Both the position numbers and the translations under genes were made by a program. This document shows positions 8,938 through 18,016 of a DNA stretch of 64,000 bases, piece by piece. Within the stretch, counting starts at the first letter, position 1; each line of letters opens with the position of its first letter. Under the pieces are notes generated by a model. That model did no database searches, was not told where the DNA came from, and worked only from the letters and a program-made list of their open reading frames with translations. This stretch comes from Winkia neuii subsp. neuii DSM 8576 (GTDB lineage Bacteria > Actinomycetota > Actinomycetes > Actinomycetales > Actinomycetaceae). The stretch spans positions 1-64,000 of the forward strand of contig NZ_ATUW01000004.1 in assembly GCF_000420405.1 (NCBI RefSeq), in the 5' to 3' direction.

Positions 8938-8942
8938 CCTAA
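8929..8942. promoter_or_regulatory. Palindrome TTAGGTCAACCTAA, possible DtxR/MntR-family site
   Basis: Two perfect 6-base arms (TTAGGT/ACCTAA) around CA. The half-sites look like those of DtxR/IdeR-family iron or manganese regulators, but the centre is shorter than the classical 19-bp box. It covers the -35 of the metal ABC promoter and lies 62 bases before the divergent PfpI-family gene, so it could act on both. Confidence 0.45.
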
Positions 8943-9004
8943 CTTTTTAGACTATTTCGTCGCCCTCCCCTGGCGAAGAAATACGGGCCGTGAAAGCATA
9001 GGGC

Positions 9005-9598
9005 ATGGAACAAGACACCTACCTAGTTGATGTACTACTTTACGATGGCTTTGAAGCGCTAGACGTATTTGGCCCCGTAGAGCTTCTCAGTTGGGTGCCA
9101 GCTGTACATTTTCACTACTTGGCTACCCTGCCGAAGGTGCTCAGCGCTCAGAAATTTTCTATTTCAGCCAGCACCTCAAATAGCGGCGGCGACCTACTGC
9201 TAGTGCCGGGCGGGCCTGGTTCGCGAGCTCTAGTTAGGGACGCCGCCTTCCTAGAAAAATTGCGCATTCTCTGCAAAAGCCACGCCCTCGTGGTATCGGT
9301 TTGTACAGGTTCGGCGCTACTTGCCGCAGCAGGCGAACTAGATGGCTATCAGGCCACTAGTAATAAGCAAGCTTTCGCGTGGGCCGCTTCCTTCGGCCGC
9401 GCAGTTGAATGGAAGCAGAGAGCACGGTGGTGTGCCGATCGGGATAGGTGGACCTCGTCTGGGGTAGCCGCGGGAATGGACATGACTGCCGCTTTGATCG
9501 CACACCTCTTTGGGTCCAATGCCGCTAGCGCTGCGCTAAGGCAGGCTGAATATACAGCCAGTAGCAACCCAGCAAACGATCCGTTTGCAAAAAAGTAG
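9005..9598 (+). CDS. DJ-1/PfpI family protein
   Basis: A 197-residue class I glutamine amidotransferase-like protein. The core VPGGPGSRAL and the nucleophile-elbow Cys100 in VSVCTGSALLA are clear, and the TSSGVAAGMDM segment matches PfpI/ThiJ proteins of the GlxA-like type without the AraC DNA-binding half. Family activities range from glyoxalase and isonitrile hydratase to chaperone, so the substrate is unknown. The gene diverges from the metal ABC operon across a shared regulatory region. Its stop codon lies inside the hairpin that terminates the convergent DoxX-like gene. Confidence 0.85.
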   Translation: MEQDTYLVDVLLYDGFEALDVFGPVELLSWVPAVHFHYLATLPKVLSAQKFSISASTSNSGGDLLLVPGGPGSRALVRDAAFLEKLRILCKSHALVVSVCTGSALLAAAGELDGYQATSNKQAFAWAASFGRAVEWKQRARWCADRDRWTSSGVAAGMDMTAALIAHLFGSNAASAALRQAEYTASSNPANDPFAKK

Positions 9599-9615
9599 GG
9601 GGCCGAAGCCCCCTA
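9589..9615 (-). terminator. Terminator of the DoxX-like gene, containing the PfpI gene stop
   Basis: An 8-bp stem (9596-9603 with 9608-9615) has a short CGAA loop. On the minus strand it is followed at once by a run of six T. It includes the TAG of the convergent PfpI-family gene. Confidence 0.8.
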
Positions 9616-9636
9616 GTGAGCTAAGCTATGCCAACA

Positions 9637-10035
9637 CTACTCCTTCATAGTGAGCAGGCCCGCCCCAATGGCAAACATCCAGGAATCCTTGGCGAGCGCG
9701 ATGCCTTCGTCAGAAGGGCGGATCCCATCAGCCTCAGTCATCTGCGGATTGCGGAAATACATGGTCAGCATTCCCCCGGCAAAACCACACAGTGCCAGCC
9801 CCGCAAGTTTCTTAGGGATGAAGGGAGCCAAAAGAGTTCCCCCCACGGCAATTTCAGAAGCCGAAATGAACTTGCCGAACGTCTTGACGTCGAGCTCCTT
9901 TAGGGCCGGAATTCCGGTAACAGCCATCTGCTGGAGTCCCTTCGCCTGCTCGTCACTCATATTCAATTTTCGAATGCCCGAATCCAAGATGAAAGCCCCA
10001 GTAACACCACGCATGATTGCACTTGCTAACGACAT
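9637..10035 (-). CDS. DoxX-like small integral membrane protein
   Basis: A 132-residue protein with four hydrophobic stretches and the DoxX-type layout: an N-terminal helix followed by FILDSGIRKL, ISASEIAVGGTLL at about 58-70, LALCGFAGGMLTMYF, and a last helix near WMFAIGAGLL. DoxX-like proteins are linked to membrane redox functions, but this subfamily has no firm role. The ATG at 10035 has AAGGAG seven bases upstream; the GTG two codons earlier is too close to that site. It appears to be a single-gene unit. Confidence 0.75.
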   Translation of the reverse strand: MSLASAIMRGVTGAFILDSGIRKLNMSDEQAKGLQQMAVTGIPALKELDVKTFGKFISASEIAVGGTLLAPFIPKKLAGLALCGFAGGMLTMYFRNPQMTEADGIRPSDEGIALAKDSWMFAIGAGLLTMKE

Positions 10036-10103
10036 GCTCACTCCTTCGCTGTTGATTCTGTTTCATCCTAGCAAGCAGCCGTGGGAAATTCCCTTTACCA
10101 GTT

Positions 10104-10982
10104 CTACGCGCCTTTTAGGGGAAGTCGCTGGCTAGTACGCAGATAAACCTGCTCCCCAAAGGGATCTTTAAACTCCAGCGAGTAGGCCAACAGCTGTAGC
10201 TGACCGGCGGAGACACCCCCATACATCTGGTCCCCCACAATGGGGGCTCCAAGGCAGGCCATGTGTGCCCGTATCTGATGCATTCTGCCGGTAGTAGGAC
10301 GCGCTTCATACAGTGCCTGCGATCCACACCTTCCCAAGCAAGTGAACACCGTAAATGAATTCGGCTCTCCCTTTTTACTTGCCACCACCCTACGAGAGCC
10401 CTCAGGGCGAAAGATTTTGCCCTCAAAAGAGAATTTTTCGCCTATATAGGGTGCTAAAAGCCGGTAGCGTTTTTGTACCTGGCGTTGCTCAAATAACTTC
10501 TGGTATGCCCCGCGCATTTCCCGACGTTTCGTAAACAGCAAAACCCCTGCAGTTGGTCTGTCCAGCCGATGGGCCGGCACCAGCTGGTCATTGCCCTCCT
10601 GCCTACGGAGGGCAACGGTCACAGATCGGGCCACATAGGCACCTCGGGGCGTAGTTGCCAAACCGGCAGGCTTGTCAACGGCAATCCAATTGTCGGTTTC
10701 GGCAATAATCTTAACTTTTATCGGAGAATCTACCTCATCAGCTACCGGACGATAGAAGTATGCGCCCCGCGCTATAACCGTAGAAGGCGCCAGCGCTCCC
10801 AAAGGTTCACCGTCCGAATCTACGAATGCGCCCTCAACAAAGAGTTCTGCTAATCTCGTCCGTTCCAAGGAAGGGTAACGCGCACACATCCACTCCAGCA
10901 GCGGAACTCCCTCCCTACCAGCCGGCCCCAAACGAAGAGGCGCTAAACCGCCTTTTGCCCTCACAGTTTTGCCAGAACTCAT
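10104..10982 (-). CDS. RluA-family RNA pseudouridine synthase
   Basis: A 292-residue cytosolic enzyme that isomerises uridine to pseudouridine in RNA. The catalytic motif HRLDRPTAGVLLF carries the nucleophilic Asp at about residue 158, and motifs VDKPAGLATTPRG, KRYRLL and RMHQIRAHMACLGAPIVGD are in family order. The N-terminal 90 residues include a divergent RNA-binding S4-like part. The target site in rRNA or tRNA cannot be assigned. It is a solitary gene with an ATG preceded by no strong Shine-Dalgarno. Confidence 0.9.
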   Translation of the reverse strand: MSSGKTVRAKGGLAPLRLGPAGREGVPLLEWMCARYPSLERTRLAELFVEGAFVDSDGEPLGALAPSTVIARGAYFYRPVADEVDSPIKVKIIAETDNWIAVDKPAGLATTPRGAYVARSVTVALRRQEGNDQLVPAHRLDRPTAGVLLFTKRREMRGAYQKLFEQRQVQKRYRLLAPYIGEKFSFEGKIFRPEGSRRVVASKKGEPNSFTVFTCLGRCGSQALYEARPTTGRMHQIRAHMACLGAPIVGDQMYGGVSAGQLQLLAYSLEFKDPFGEQVYLRTSQRLPLKGA

Positions 10983-11243
10983 AAAAACAGTCTAATAAGT
11001 TCTCTTGCAGCAAGCCCCGATGCTATTGGAACGCGCTAAAAGTGCTAACGCAGCTCCCTTGTGCCCCAAATAACAGCGTCTGCAAGGGCTACTTTCCTGC
11101 TAATTATCAGTCCAAAAAAGTTCTGCTCTACTCCCTTCAAAAAGTTCTCCACTAGCACGTGCTAAGGCCTTGCGGGGCTGGGCAGGCGGCGGCATGATAA
11201 TAACCGTGATCGCAAGGTGCGTGACAGAAGAAAGGGAAAGAAC

Positions 11244-11480
11244 ATGGACGCTGTAACTACTAAATCAACTGCTTCAAAGTTAAACCTAAAGAACGCTGCG
11301 CTCGTGCTGGCAATTATCGTTGGCGCCGTCCTCATTGTCAGCGGCATCGCCACCGCCACCGCACCTCTAGCTATTGCAGGTGGTTTCCTATTCGCCATCA
11401 CGTCCATTGCCTGGGCAATCCTGCACCCGGCAGCACTGAAAGCCTACGGCGACATGTATGCCGAAGCTCATCTGCGCTAA
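11244..11480 (+). CDS. Small two-span membrane protein, paralogue of 54463-54705
   Basis: A 78-residue protein. After about 16 polar residues it has two hydrophobic segments (about 19-40 and 43-58) and a tail HPAALKAYGDMYAEAHLR. The same size, topology and tail pattern (P-x-A-L-x-x-Y-x-x-x-Y) occur in the minus-strand gene at 54463, so the two are probable paralogues. The ATG at 11244 follows AAAGGGAAAGA; an upstream in-frame codon has no site. The family is unknown to me. It converges on the DUF4298 gene through a shared palindromic terminator. Confidence 0.7.
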   Translation: MDAVTTKSTASKLNLKNAALVLAIIVGAVLIVSGIATATAPLAIAGGFLFAITSIAWAILHPAALKAYGDMYAEAHLR

Positions 11481-11486
11481 GGCAAA

Positions 11487-11530
11487 AGCAATAAAAATGT
11501 GGGCCCTGCAGGGCCCACATTTTTATTGCT
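11487..11530. terminator. Bidirectional terminator, 44-bp perfect palindrome
   Basis: Each arm is 22 bases (11487-11508 and 11509-11530) with no mismatch. The GC-rich centre (TGTGGGCCC) is flanked by A and T tracts in both directions, so it can end transcripts from either side. It contains the TAA of the convergent DUF4298 gene. Confidence 0.9.
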
Positions 11531-11831
11531 CATATTCTTCTAAAGCCTTTCCAACCGCGTCCTTTAAGTCCTCTAACACCTGCCGGTAAGAACCCATCTG
11601 ATCCCAAATTGCATCCTCGCTAAGAACCCCAAACTGGCCCTTTCCAGCCTTTTCGAGCTCCTCCCGATCATCCCTCCAAGGCCCGTAGTAGTACTTCATA
11701 AGCTTGCTCATCTGAGTCGAAAGCCCACTTACCTTTTCTGGTAGTTCCTGCAAGCTTTGGATCTGGCGGCTGACCTGTTTCAACAACTTGTCATTTTCGG
11801 CCGCAAGACGGACTTTTTCGGATTCAGACAT
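11523..11831 (-). CDS. DUF4298 domain protein
   Basis: A 102-residue, highly charged helical protein. A coiled-coil-like N-terminal half (residues 3-45) leads into the DUF4298 signature: KYYYGPWRDD, then FGVLSEDAIWDQMGSYRQVL. The function of the family is not known. The ATG overlaps the stop of the cmk/der fusion (TAATG), which puts it last in the operon running from parA or scpA. Whether it serves ribosome assembly like Der is speculation based on position only. Confidence 0.8.
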   Translation of the reverse strand: MSESEKVRLAAENDKLLKQVSRQIQSLQELPEKVSGLSTQMSKLMKYYYGPWRDDREELEKAGKGQFGVLSEDAIWDQMGSYRQVLEDLKDAVGKALEEYEQ

Positions 11832-13942
11832 TATTTCTTTCGCCTCTGCCTTTCGCGGATTGCAATCTGGATTGGAGCTCCCACAAAACCAAAACGTTCC
11901 CTAAGCTTGCGCTCCAAAAAACGCCTGTAGGACGGGTCCATAAACCCAGTTGTAAACAGCACGACGCGTGGAGGGGCCGAATGCACCTGGGTACCAAACA
12001 GAATACGCGGCTGTTTGCCAGAACGCACTGGATGCGGGTTAGCTGCTACTACCTCGCCAAGATACGAATTGAGCAAACCCGTACTAACGCGTGTAGTCCA
12101 ACCGTCTATAGCTGCGTTAAGGGCGCGCACGAGACGATTCGTGTGCCACCCCGTGCGGGCAGCCACGTTGATCGAAGGAGCCCAGGAGACATGCCCTAGG
12201 TCGCGCTCCACCTCCCTCTTGAAATCAAATTGCCGATCCTCATCTACGAGATCCCACTTATTATTCACAATTACCAAGGCTCTGCCGGCCTCGATCACCT
12301 GGTTGATGATGCGCACGTCCTGTTCCGAAACTGTTTGGGTCGCGTCTAGCAAAACCACCGCCACGTCAGAGCGTTCGATCGCTGCCTGGGTGCGCAAGGA
12401 GGCGTAGAAATCAGCCCCTTTCGACTTGTGCATCTTTCGTCTGATACCGGCCGTATCCACGAACCACCACGGCTCCCCGTCGATTTCCAGCAACTCATCC
12501 ACCGGATCTCGGGTAGTACCAGCCAGGTCATGAACAACCACCCGTTGTTCTCCGGCGAGGGCGTTCAAGAAAGAAGACTTGCCCACGTTCGGCCTTCCCA
12601 CCAAAGCAATGCGGAAGACACCATCATTAGGTTTGGCGCTAGCAACTGCGGATTTTTCTGGAAGCACTTCCAATACCGCATCCAAAAGATCGCCCGACCC
12701 GCGTCCGTGCAGAGCCGATACCGGATGAGGTTCCCCCATTCCCAGAGCCCAGAGCCCTGCGGCATCGGCCTCCAACTGTTCTGAATCAACCTTATTTGCG
12801 GCCAGAACCACCGGCTTGCCGGCGCTACGCAGCAACTTCACGACTCGCTCGTCAGTAGCGGTAATGCCTACTGAAGCATCGAGCACGAAGACCACTACGT
12901 CGCACTGGCTGATGGCAATTTGAGCTTGGTCCGCAACTGTTTGGTCTAACCCCTTTACGTCGACCTCCCAGCCACCGGTGTCTACCAGGGTAAAGTGCCG
13001 GCCTGCCCACTCAGCCGGGTAAGAAACCCTGTCTCGAGTTACCCCGGGCACGTCCTGCACTACTGCTGCACGCCGCCCCAATATGCGATTGACCAACGTA
13101 GATTTACCTACGTTAGGACGCCCAATAATGGCAACTACCGGGTCTCCAGGCGCTACTTTCGCCTCTGGCACCTCGTCTGGAGACGCCTCAAGCAGCGCTA
13201 AATCCTCGCTAGTCAGTTCATAGTCGTCGAGCCCCGCACGCAGTGCCTGCGCCGTTTTGTCCACCAGTTCTCCGTAACCGGCCTGGCTCACCAACTCCTT
13301 TATCTTCTGAACAACCTGACTGACTGACAGATCCGACGAATCAATAAGCTCCACGCCATCGGCTGCGTCCCGGAAAGACGTAGTTTTAGAGTCGCGGGCA
13401 TCGCGAGCCACAATCTGCTTTTCCAACTCGGCCTCGTCAGCCCCACCGAGTTCTGCCCCACGTCGCGCCATTCGGACTTGTTCAGAGGCCGTAAGCAGCA
13501 CCCTTACAGGGGCATCAGGCACGACCACGGTGGTAATGTCACGTCCTTCCACCACCACAGCCGGGGCGAGGGCAGCAGCTATCAGTTCCCGCTGCTTGGC
13601 GATTAGTCCCTCGCGTACCCCACCAATTGCTGAAATCTGCGAAGAGGCCTCAGTTACCTCCCCGGTACGAATGGCCGACGAAATGTCCTTACCTGCCACC
13701 CGCACACCGGGTTTGGCAGGATCGATAGACAGTTCCAGAGGAAACTCCCTGGCCGCACGTGCCAAAGTCTCCTCGTCAGCTCTGTCCAAATCCTGCTGAA
13801 TCGCCCACCATGCGAGGGCACGATAGGTGGCCCCAGTGTCTATATAGGCTCCCCCTAATTCCTGGGCCAACGCCTTCGAAACAGTAGACTTGCCAGAACC
13901 CGAAGGCCCGTCAATAGCCACTACTAATTTTTTGTCTAGCAT
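11831..13942 (-). CDS. der: Cytidylate kinase-GTPase Der fusion
   Basis: A 703-residue fusion typical of many actinobacteria. The N-terminal part (about 1-225) is CMP kinase, with P-loop [10 protein letters not shown] and the CMP-binding EGRDITTVV segment; it phosphorylates CMP/dCMP. After a linker, Der (EngA) follows with two tandem GTPase domains (GRPNVGKST near 270 and GRPNVGKSS near 445, each with DTGG or DTAG, and NKVD/NKWD) and a C-terminal KH-like domain ending in basic residues. Der helps assemble the large ribosomal subunit. The ATG at 13942 overlaps the tyrA stop (TGATG) and has GAGGT upstream; a GTG one codon earlier is the alternative. Confidence 0.97.
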   Translation of the reverse strand: MLDKKLVVAIDGPSGSGKSTVSKALAQELGGAYIDTGATYRALAWWAIQQDLDRADEETLARAAREFPLELSIDPAKPGVRVAGKDISSAIRTGEVTEASSQISAIGGVREGLIAKQRELIAAALAPAVVVEGRDITTVVVPDAPVRVLLTASEQVRMARRGAELGGADEAELEKQIVARDARDSKTTSFRDAADGVELIDSSDLSVSQVVQKIKELVSQAGYGELVDKTAQALRAGLDDYELTSEDLALLEASPDEVPEAKVAPGDPVVAIIGRPNVGKSTLVNRILGRRAAVVQDVPGVTRDRVSYPAEWAGRHFTLVDTGGWEVDVKGLDQTVADQAQIAISQCDVVVFVLDASVGITATDERVVKLLRSAGKPVVLAANKVDSEQLEADAAGLWALGMGEPHPVSALHGRGSGDLLDAVLEVLPEKSAVASAKPNDGVFRIALVGRPNVGKSSFLNALAGEQRVVVHDLAGTTRDPVDELLEIDGEPWWFVDTAGIRRKMHKSKGADFYASLRTQAAIERSDVAVVLLDATQTVSEQDVRIINQVIEAGRALVIVNNKWDLVDEDRQFDFKREVERDLGHVSWAPSINVAARTGWHTNRLVRALNAAIDGWTTRVSTGLLNSYLGEVVAANPHPVRSGKQPRILFGTQVHSAPPRVVLFTTGFMDPSYRRFLERKLRERFGFVGAPIQIAIRERQRRKK

Positions 13943-15045
13943 CACTGACCTCTATTCATTGCAGAAGGAACTTGCCATCCGCGTCTCTTTAATGCCTCTA
14001 CTAAAGGCTGTCCTGCCGTAGGCATTACTAGCAAGCGGGCCACCCCCGCAGCGGCACCGGCAGAATGCTCGATAGAAAAATCCTCAATATTTACCCCCTC
14101 TTCACCAATTTCAGTAAAGAGGCGACCAAACTCGCCCGGCTTATCTGGGACTAAAACTGACACCTCTAGATATCGGCGCGGCGGCCCCCCATGCTTGCCA
14201 GGAATGCGCTCAACCCCGCGGTTGCCCGCAAGCACGACCTTAGCTACTGCCCCCATGCGGCCGGGTTGATCCAACCCAGACGGACCCGTTTCCGCTAGCC
14301 CTGCGAGCAGTCCCCGCAGGTCAGCAGCAAATTCACCGAGGACGTGTGCCACAGCCTCAGAATTTTGGGAGACGATTGCCGCCCACAGCTCTGCGTCAGA
14401 GCGAGCAATTCTAGTCGTATCGCGTAGTCCTTGACCAGCCAGTCCCAAAGCGGATTGCGGAGCCTCTTTTAGCCTAGCTGCCAGCAAAGAGGACACCAGC
14501 TGAGGTACATGGCTAACGAGGGCCACCGCCGCGTCGTGCTCCTCCGCCGACAATTGTCTGGGGATGGCTCCTACCTCTAGCGCCACCGAGCGCACCATTT
14601 GGAGGGCGGTGGCAGCTGAATACTCAGTGGGCACAATTACCCACGGGTTACCCTCAAACAGGTCACAATCGGCAGCAGCTGCCCCCGACCGTTCACGGCC
14701 AGCCATGGGGTGCGAGCCCACATAACGAGACCAATCGACCTCGCATCCGAGCACCACCTCAGCTACCGCTTCCTTAACAGATGCCACATCCGTTACTACT
14801 GCCTCTGAAAAATTTTCTAAGGCCTGCACCACGCACCTGCCTGCAACATCGGGAGGAGCGCAAACAACCACTAAATCGGGCTGTGCCGCCCCGTCGTAAC
14901 AAGAGCCTGCCCCCATGTCGCGAGCCAATGCTTCGGCAGCCGGAGAAAGATCTGACAACCAAACTTGCCAGTTTTCCTTTAAACGCAGTCCCAGCGAAGT
15001 GCCAAGCAGACCGGTACCAACTATGAGTACCGAGGGAGTTCTCAC
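13942..15045 (-). CDS. tyrA: Prephenate dehydrogenase
   Basis: A 367-residue NAD(P)-dependent enzyme converting prephenate to 4-hydroxyphenylpyruvate in tyrosine synthesis. The Rossmann motif [13 protein letters not shown] is at residues 11-23, the catalytic-region motif [11 protein letters not shown] near 115, and the helical dimerisation domain follows. A C-terminal ACT domain (about 295-360, [27 protein letters not shown]) suggests amino-acid feedback control. The GTG start overlaps the upstream stop (GTGA). Its place between rsuA-like and cmk is common in actinobacteria. Confidence 0.95.
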   Translation of the reverse strand: MRTPSVLIVGTGLLGTSLGLRLKENWQVWLSDLSPAAEALARDMGAGSCYDGAAQPDLVVVCAPPDVAGRCVVQALENFSEAVVTDVASVKEAVAEVVLGCEVDWSRYVGSHPMAGRERSGAAAADCDLFEGNPWVIVPTEYSAATALQMVRSVALEVGAIPRQLSAEEHDAAVALVSHVPQLVSSLLAARLKEAPQSALGLAGQGLRDTTRIARSDAELWAAIVSQNSEAVAHVLGEFAADLRGLLAGLAETGPSGLDQPGRMGAVAKVVLAGNRGVERIPGKHGGPPRRYLEVSVLVPDKPGEFGRLFTEIGEEGVNIEDFSIEHSAGAAAGVARLLVMPTAGQPLVEALKRRGWQVPSAMNRGQ

Positions 15046-15788
15046 AGCCCAACCAGCTTCATGAGCTGCGCCAGCTGGTCCCCGTCAACCGCTCTGGTAG
15101 CGCCCGAGTGCAACTTGCCTAAGTAGATGTTACCTATCCTAGTGCGCACAAGGCGTTCCACGGGGTGGCCAAGCTCTTTCATCAGACGACGCACTAGCCG
15201 GGTACGCCCCTCGTGGACTGTAACTTTAACCAGTGAGCGATTCGAATGCTGGTCCTTGACCACGAACTCGTCACAGGCAATTGGGCCGTCATCGAGCAAC
15301 ACCCCCTCGCGAGCCTGCTTCACTTCGGCAGGCGTGACGATTCCGGCAACGGTAGTCAGGTAGGTTTTGGGGACTTCGTAAGAGGGGTGGGTTAGCCGAT
15401 TGGCCAGTTCCCCATCGTTAGTTGCCAAAATGAGGCCTTCAGAATTTTGATCCAGGCGCCCCACGTGGAAAAGCCTTTCAGGATATTCGACAAGGAGGTC
15501 CGCAAGAGTTTCGCGCCCCTCCGGATCTGACATTGCAGAGATAACTCCGTAGGGTTTGTTAACAGCAATAGTGATATGGGAATCATCTACAAATACCCGC
15601 TGATTGTCCACATGCAGGACCGCATCGGGCCTTACCCTCGTGCCTAATTCGCGGACAACCTGACCATCTACTTTTACCCTGCCCGAGGCAATTAGCTTTT
15701 CGCACATCCTGCGCGAGCCTACTCCGGCTTGCGCCAAAATCTTCTGCAGGCGAATTCCGCCCGGTACATGTGGGTCGCGCTTATTCAT
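15042..15788 (-). CDS. RsuA/RluB-family 23S/16S rRNA pseudouridine synthase
   Basis: A 248-residue enzyme with an N-terminal S4 RNA-binding domain (IRLQKILAQAGVGSRRMCEKLI, then GRVKVDGQVV) and a catalytic domain with GRLDQNSEGLILATNDGELA, where the Asp is the nucleophile. In this cluster it is usually annotated RluB-like. The second ATG (15788) was chosen because GGAGG lies six bases upstream; the ATG at 15791 is only three bases from it. It overlaps the end of scpB by eight bases. Confidence 0.93.
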   Translation of the reverse strand: MNKRDPHVPGGIRLQKILAQAGVGSRRMCEKLIASGRVKVDGQVVRELGTRVRPDAVLHVDNQRVFVDDSHITIAVNKPYGVISAMSDPEGRETLADLLVEYPERLFHVGRLDQNSEGLILATNDGELANRLTHPSYEVPKTYLTTVAGIVTPAEVKQAREGVLLDDGPIACDEFVVKDQHSNRSLVKVTVHEGRTRLVRRLMKELGHPVERLVRTRIGNIYLGKLHSGATRAVDGDQLAQLMKLVGL

Positions 15789-16347
15789 CATGGTCCTCCA
15801 TCGCGGCGAGCATATTATCTAAGTCCTCTGATTGTGGCATAAAAGGCGACAGCGGTGGCAACTCATCAAGACTGTTCATGCCCATTTGTTCCAAAAATAG
15901 GGAGGTCGTCCTGTATAGTACCGCTCCCGAGGGCGCCTCTCCAGCCTCTTCTATTAGTTCGTGGGCCAGCAGCGTACGGACCACAGAATCGACTGCCACG
16001 CCGCGGATTTGTGCAATCTGACTACGGCTGCAGGGCTGGCGGTAGGCTATAACAGCTAAGGTTTCCAGGCTGGCTCTAGAAAGACGGGCGCGCCTACCCC
16101 TAGTGATGAACTTCCCAACCACTGGGGCATATGCGGGAGCCGAGTACAGGCGCCACCCCCCACCTACGTGGCGCAATCGATACCCGCGAGGGCGCGGGGT
16201 CTGCTCCTCATATTCGTTCTTGAGCGTCTCTAACGCCGCCTTCACTTGTCCCAGCGGCGTTTCCAGCGCTGCGGCAAGGTCGACCTCGTCTACAGGTTCG
16301 GAGGCAATGGCCAAGATAGCCTCCAACTGCGCCAGTAGCTCATTCAC
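15781..16347 (-). CDS. scpB: Segregation and condensation protein B
   Basis: A 188-residue protein with two winged-helix domains (RLYSAPAYAPVVGKFI, then LSRASLETLAVIAYRQPCSRSQIAQIRGV, the family signature). It binds ScpA and SMC to form the condensin-like complex that compacts and separates chromosomes. The GTG at 16347 was chosen because GGAG lies seven bases before it and it overlaps the scpA stop (GTGAATGA); the longer frame begins with TTG inside scpA. The acidic C-terminal tail (SEDLDNMLAAMEDHDE) is notable. Confidence 0.93.
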   Translation of the reverse strand: MNELLAQLEAILAIASEPVDEVDLAAALETPLGQVKAALETLKNEYEEQTPRPRGYRLRHVGGGWRLYSAPAYAPVVGKFITRGRRARLSRASLETLAVIAYRQPCSRSQIAQIRGVAVDSVVRTLLAHELIEEAGEAPSGAVLYRTTSLFLEQMGMNSLDELPPLSPFMPQSEDLDNMLAAMEDHDE

Positions 16348-17116
16348 TCTGTTCTCCAATGTAGTCGTCGGCCAAAGCAATATTGGTGTCTGCGCCGATC
16401 CAGTCGACCCAAAGGGTCTCCATGGGGCCAGCCTGTTCGAAGGTTACTTGGTCTGCCCGAAAGAGTTCGAGCAAGGCCAAAAATCTAGAGATCACTACGG
16501 GGAGATTTTGAGCATCTGCTGTGAGTTCGTCAAAAGAAGCTCGTCCTGAGAGGCGCAGTTTGGCCGAGATGATCGCCAGTTCGCGACTGACCGGCGCTAC
16601 CGGATCGTGCAAATGTGCCAGTGCCACCTGCGGCTCCTGGTGAGTAATCGCATCGGCAGCGAGGCGGGCTAGATCCAGCGGGGTAGCCTTTAGAACAAGG
16701 CTTGGCTCCAGAGCCGCAAAATGTGGCTCTAGCGGAACCGAGCGCGCAAAGAAGCTCCTTTGCTCGCGCAGGCGCGCCTCGATTACGTCACTTGCCTCAC
16801 TAAAGACGCGGTACAGAAGGAGCCGGGAAAAGAGTAAGTCGCGGGCTTCAAGCAACTCCAAGTCCTCGCGAGCAGTTTCCTGTTTAGGTAGCAGCGAGGC
16901 GGCCTTCAGCGCCAGCAACGTAGCGGTAGTTACCAAAAATTCGCTGGTCTGCGATAGGTCTGGGCTAGCCTTCATATAGGCAATAAACTCGTCCGTAACC
17001 TGGGCGAGGGCGACCTCGGTTATGTCGAGTTTGCGTTTGGCAAGCAGCCCCAAAAGCAGCTCGAAGGGGCCCGAGAAGTTACTGAGGTTTACGGAAAATT
17101 CAGGCTGCGTCGCCAC
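16340..17116 (-). CDS. scpA: Segregation and condensation protein A
   Basis: A 258-residue kleisin that bridges the SMC heads. The N-terminal motif FSGPFELLLGLLAKRKLDITEVALAQVTDEFIAYM is diagnostic in kind, followed by LLALKAASLLPK. The C-terminal winged helix is near DQVTFEQAGPMETLWVDW. The GTG start overlaps the parA stop by 17 bases. It works with ScpB, encoded next; smc is not in this window. Confidence 0.94.
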   Translation of the reverse strand: MATQPEFSVNLSNFSGPFELLLGLLAKRKLDITEVALAQVTDEFIAYMKASPDLSQTSEFLVTTATLLALKAASLLPKQETAREDLELLEARDLLFSRLLLYRVFSEASDVIEARLREQRSFFARSVPLEPHFAALEPSLVLKATPLDLARLAADAITHQEPQVALAHLHDPVAPVSRELAIISAKLRLSGRASFDELTADAQNLPVVISRFLALLELFRADQVTFEQAGPMETLWVDWIGADTNIALADDYIGEQSE

Positions 17117-17966
17117 GAGAAATCAACTCCCGGGCTAGCCTCCGGTAAGCCTGTGCCCCCTCGTGGGAGGGAGCGAAACTCGTTATAGGCTCTGTGGCCA
17201 CGGTGGCGTCGGGGAACTTGACGGTTCGCTTGACCATGGTTTTAAACACCTTGTCGCCGAAGGCCTCGATTAGCCGATCTACGACCTCGCGAGCGTGCAG
17301 CGTTCGCATGTCGACCATAGTGATTAATATGCCGTCGATCTTCAAACGCGGGTTTAGCCGGTCGCGCACCTTTTCGATGGTTTCCACCAGCAAGGCCACC
17401 CCGCGCAGGGCGAAGAACTCGGCTTCCATGGGAATCATCACCCCGTGAGCGGCGGTAAGCGCATTTACAGTCAAGAGCCCTAAAGAAGGTTGGCAGTCGA
17501 TAATTATGAGGTCGTACTCCTCGCGCACCGGGCGCAAAACTGAAGCAAGTATCTGTTCACGAGCCACCTCGTTTACCAGTTGCACTTCAGCTGCGGAAAG
17601 ATCAATATTTGCGGGGATTACATCGAGACCTTCGTAATCAGTGTGTTCTATTACTTCGTGCACGTCCATGCGCGGGTTGGTCATCAGAGTGTAAATAGTC
17701 TTGTCTAATTCGTGGCTCATGATACCGAGCCCAGCCGAAGCTGCCCCCTGAGGATCGAAATCGACAATCAACACCCGCCTGCCGTATTCGGCAAGAGCAG
17801 CTGCCAGGTTGATGGTGCTTGTAGTCTTGCCCACGCCACCTTTCTGGTTACACATAGCAATAATGCGCGCGGGGCCATGTGCCTCGAGTGGAGCCGGTTC
17901 CGGAAACTCCGGGTCGGCACCTCCCTCTGGCGGAACTGGTATCAATCCTGGCTGCAGTTTACTCAC
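17100..17966 (-). CDS. parA: ParA-family ATPase (Soj-like)
   Basis: A 288-residue MinD/ParA-type ATPase. The deviant Walker A KGGVGKTT is near residue 42 and Walker B in YDLIIIDCQPSLGLLTVNAL. A proline- and glutamate-rich N-terminal extension of about 32 residues precedes the core. There is no parB beside it, so it is the second ParA-like protein that actinobacteria carry next to scpA, not necessarily the chromosome partitioning ParA. The start is GTG. The gene lies 50 bases after xerD on the same strand. Confidence 0.9.
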   Translation of the reverse strand: MSKLQPGLIPVPPEGGADPEFPEPAPLEAHGPARIIAMCNQKGGVGKTTSTINLAAALAEYGRRVLIVDFDPQGAASAGLGIMSHELDKTIYTLMTNPRMDVHEVIEHTDYEGLDVIPANIDLSAAEVQLVNEVAREQILASVLRPVREEYDLIIIDCQPSLGLLTVNALTAAHGVMIPMEAEFFALRGVALLVETIEKVRDRLNPRLKIDGILITMVDMRTLHAREVVDRLIEAFGDKVFKTMVKRTVKFPDATVATEPITSFAPSHEGAQAYRRLARELISRGDAA

Positions 17967-18016
17967 CCTCTTAAACTATCGTTATTTTATCGCCGGTGCG
18001 GAAGCGTTACATACTT

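Noticed and set aside
11153-11164. 12-base palindrome TAGCACGTGCTA upstream of the small membrane protein gene
   Set aside because: Too short and too far from a recognisable promoter to claim as an operator.
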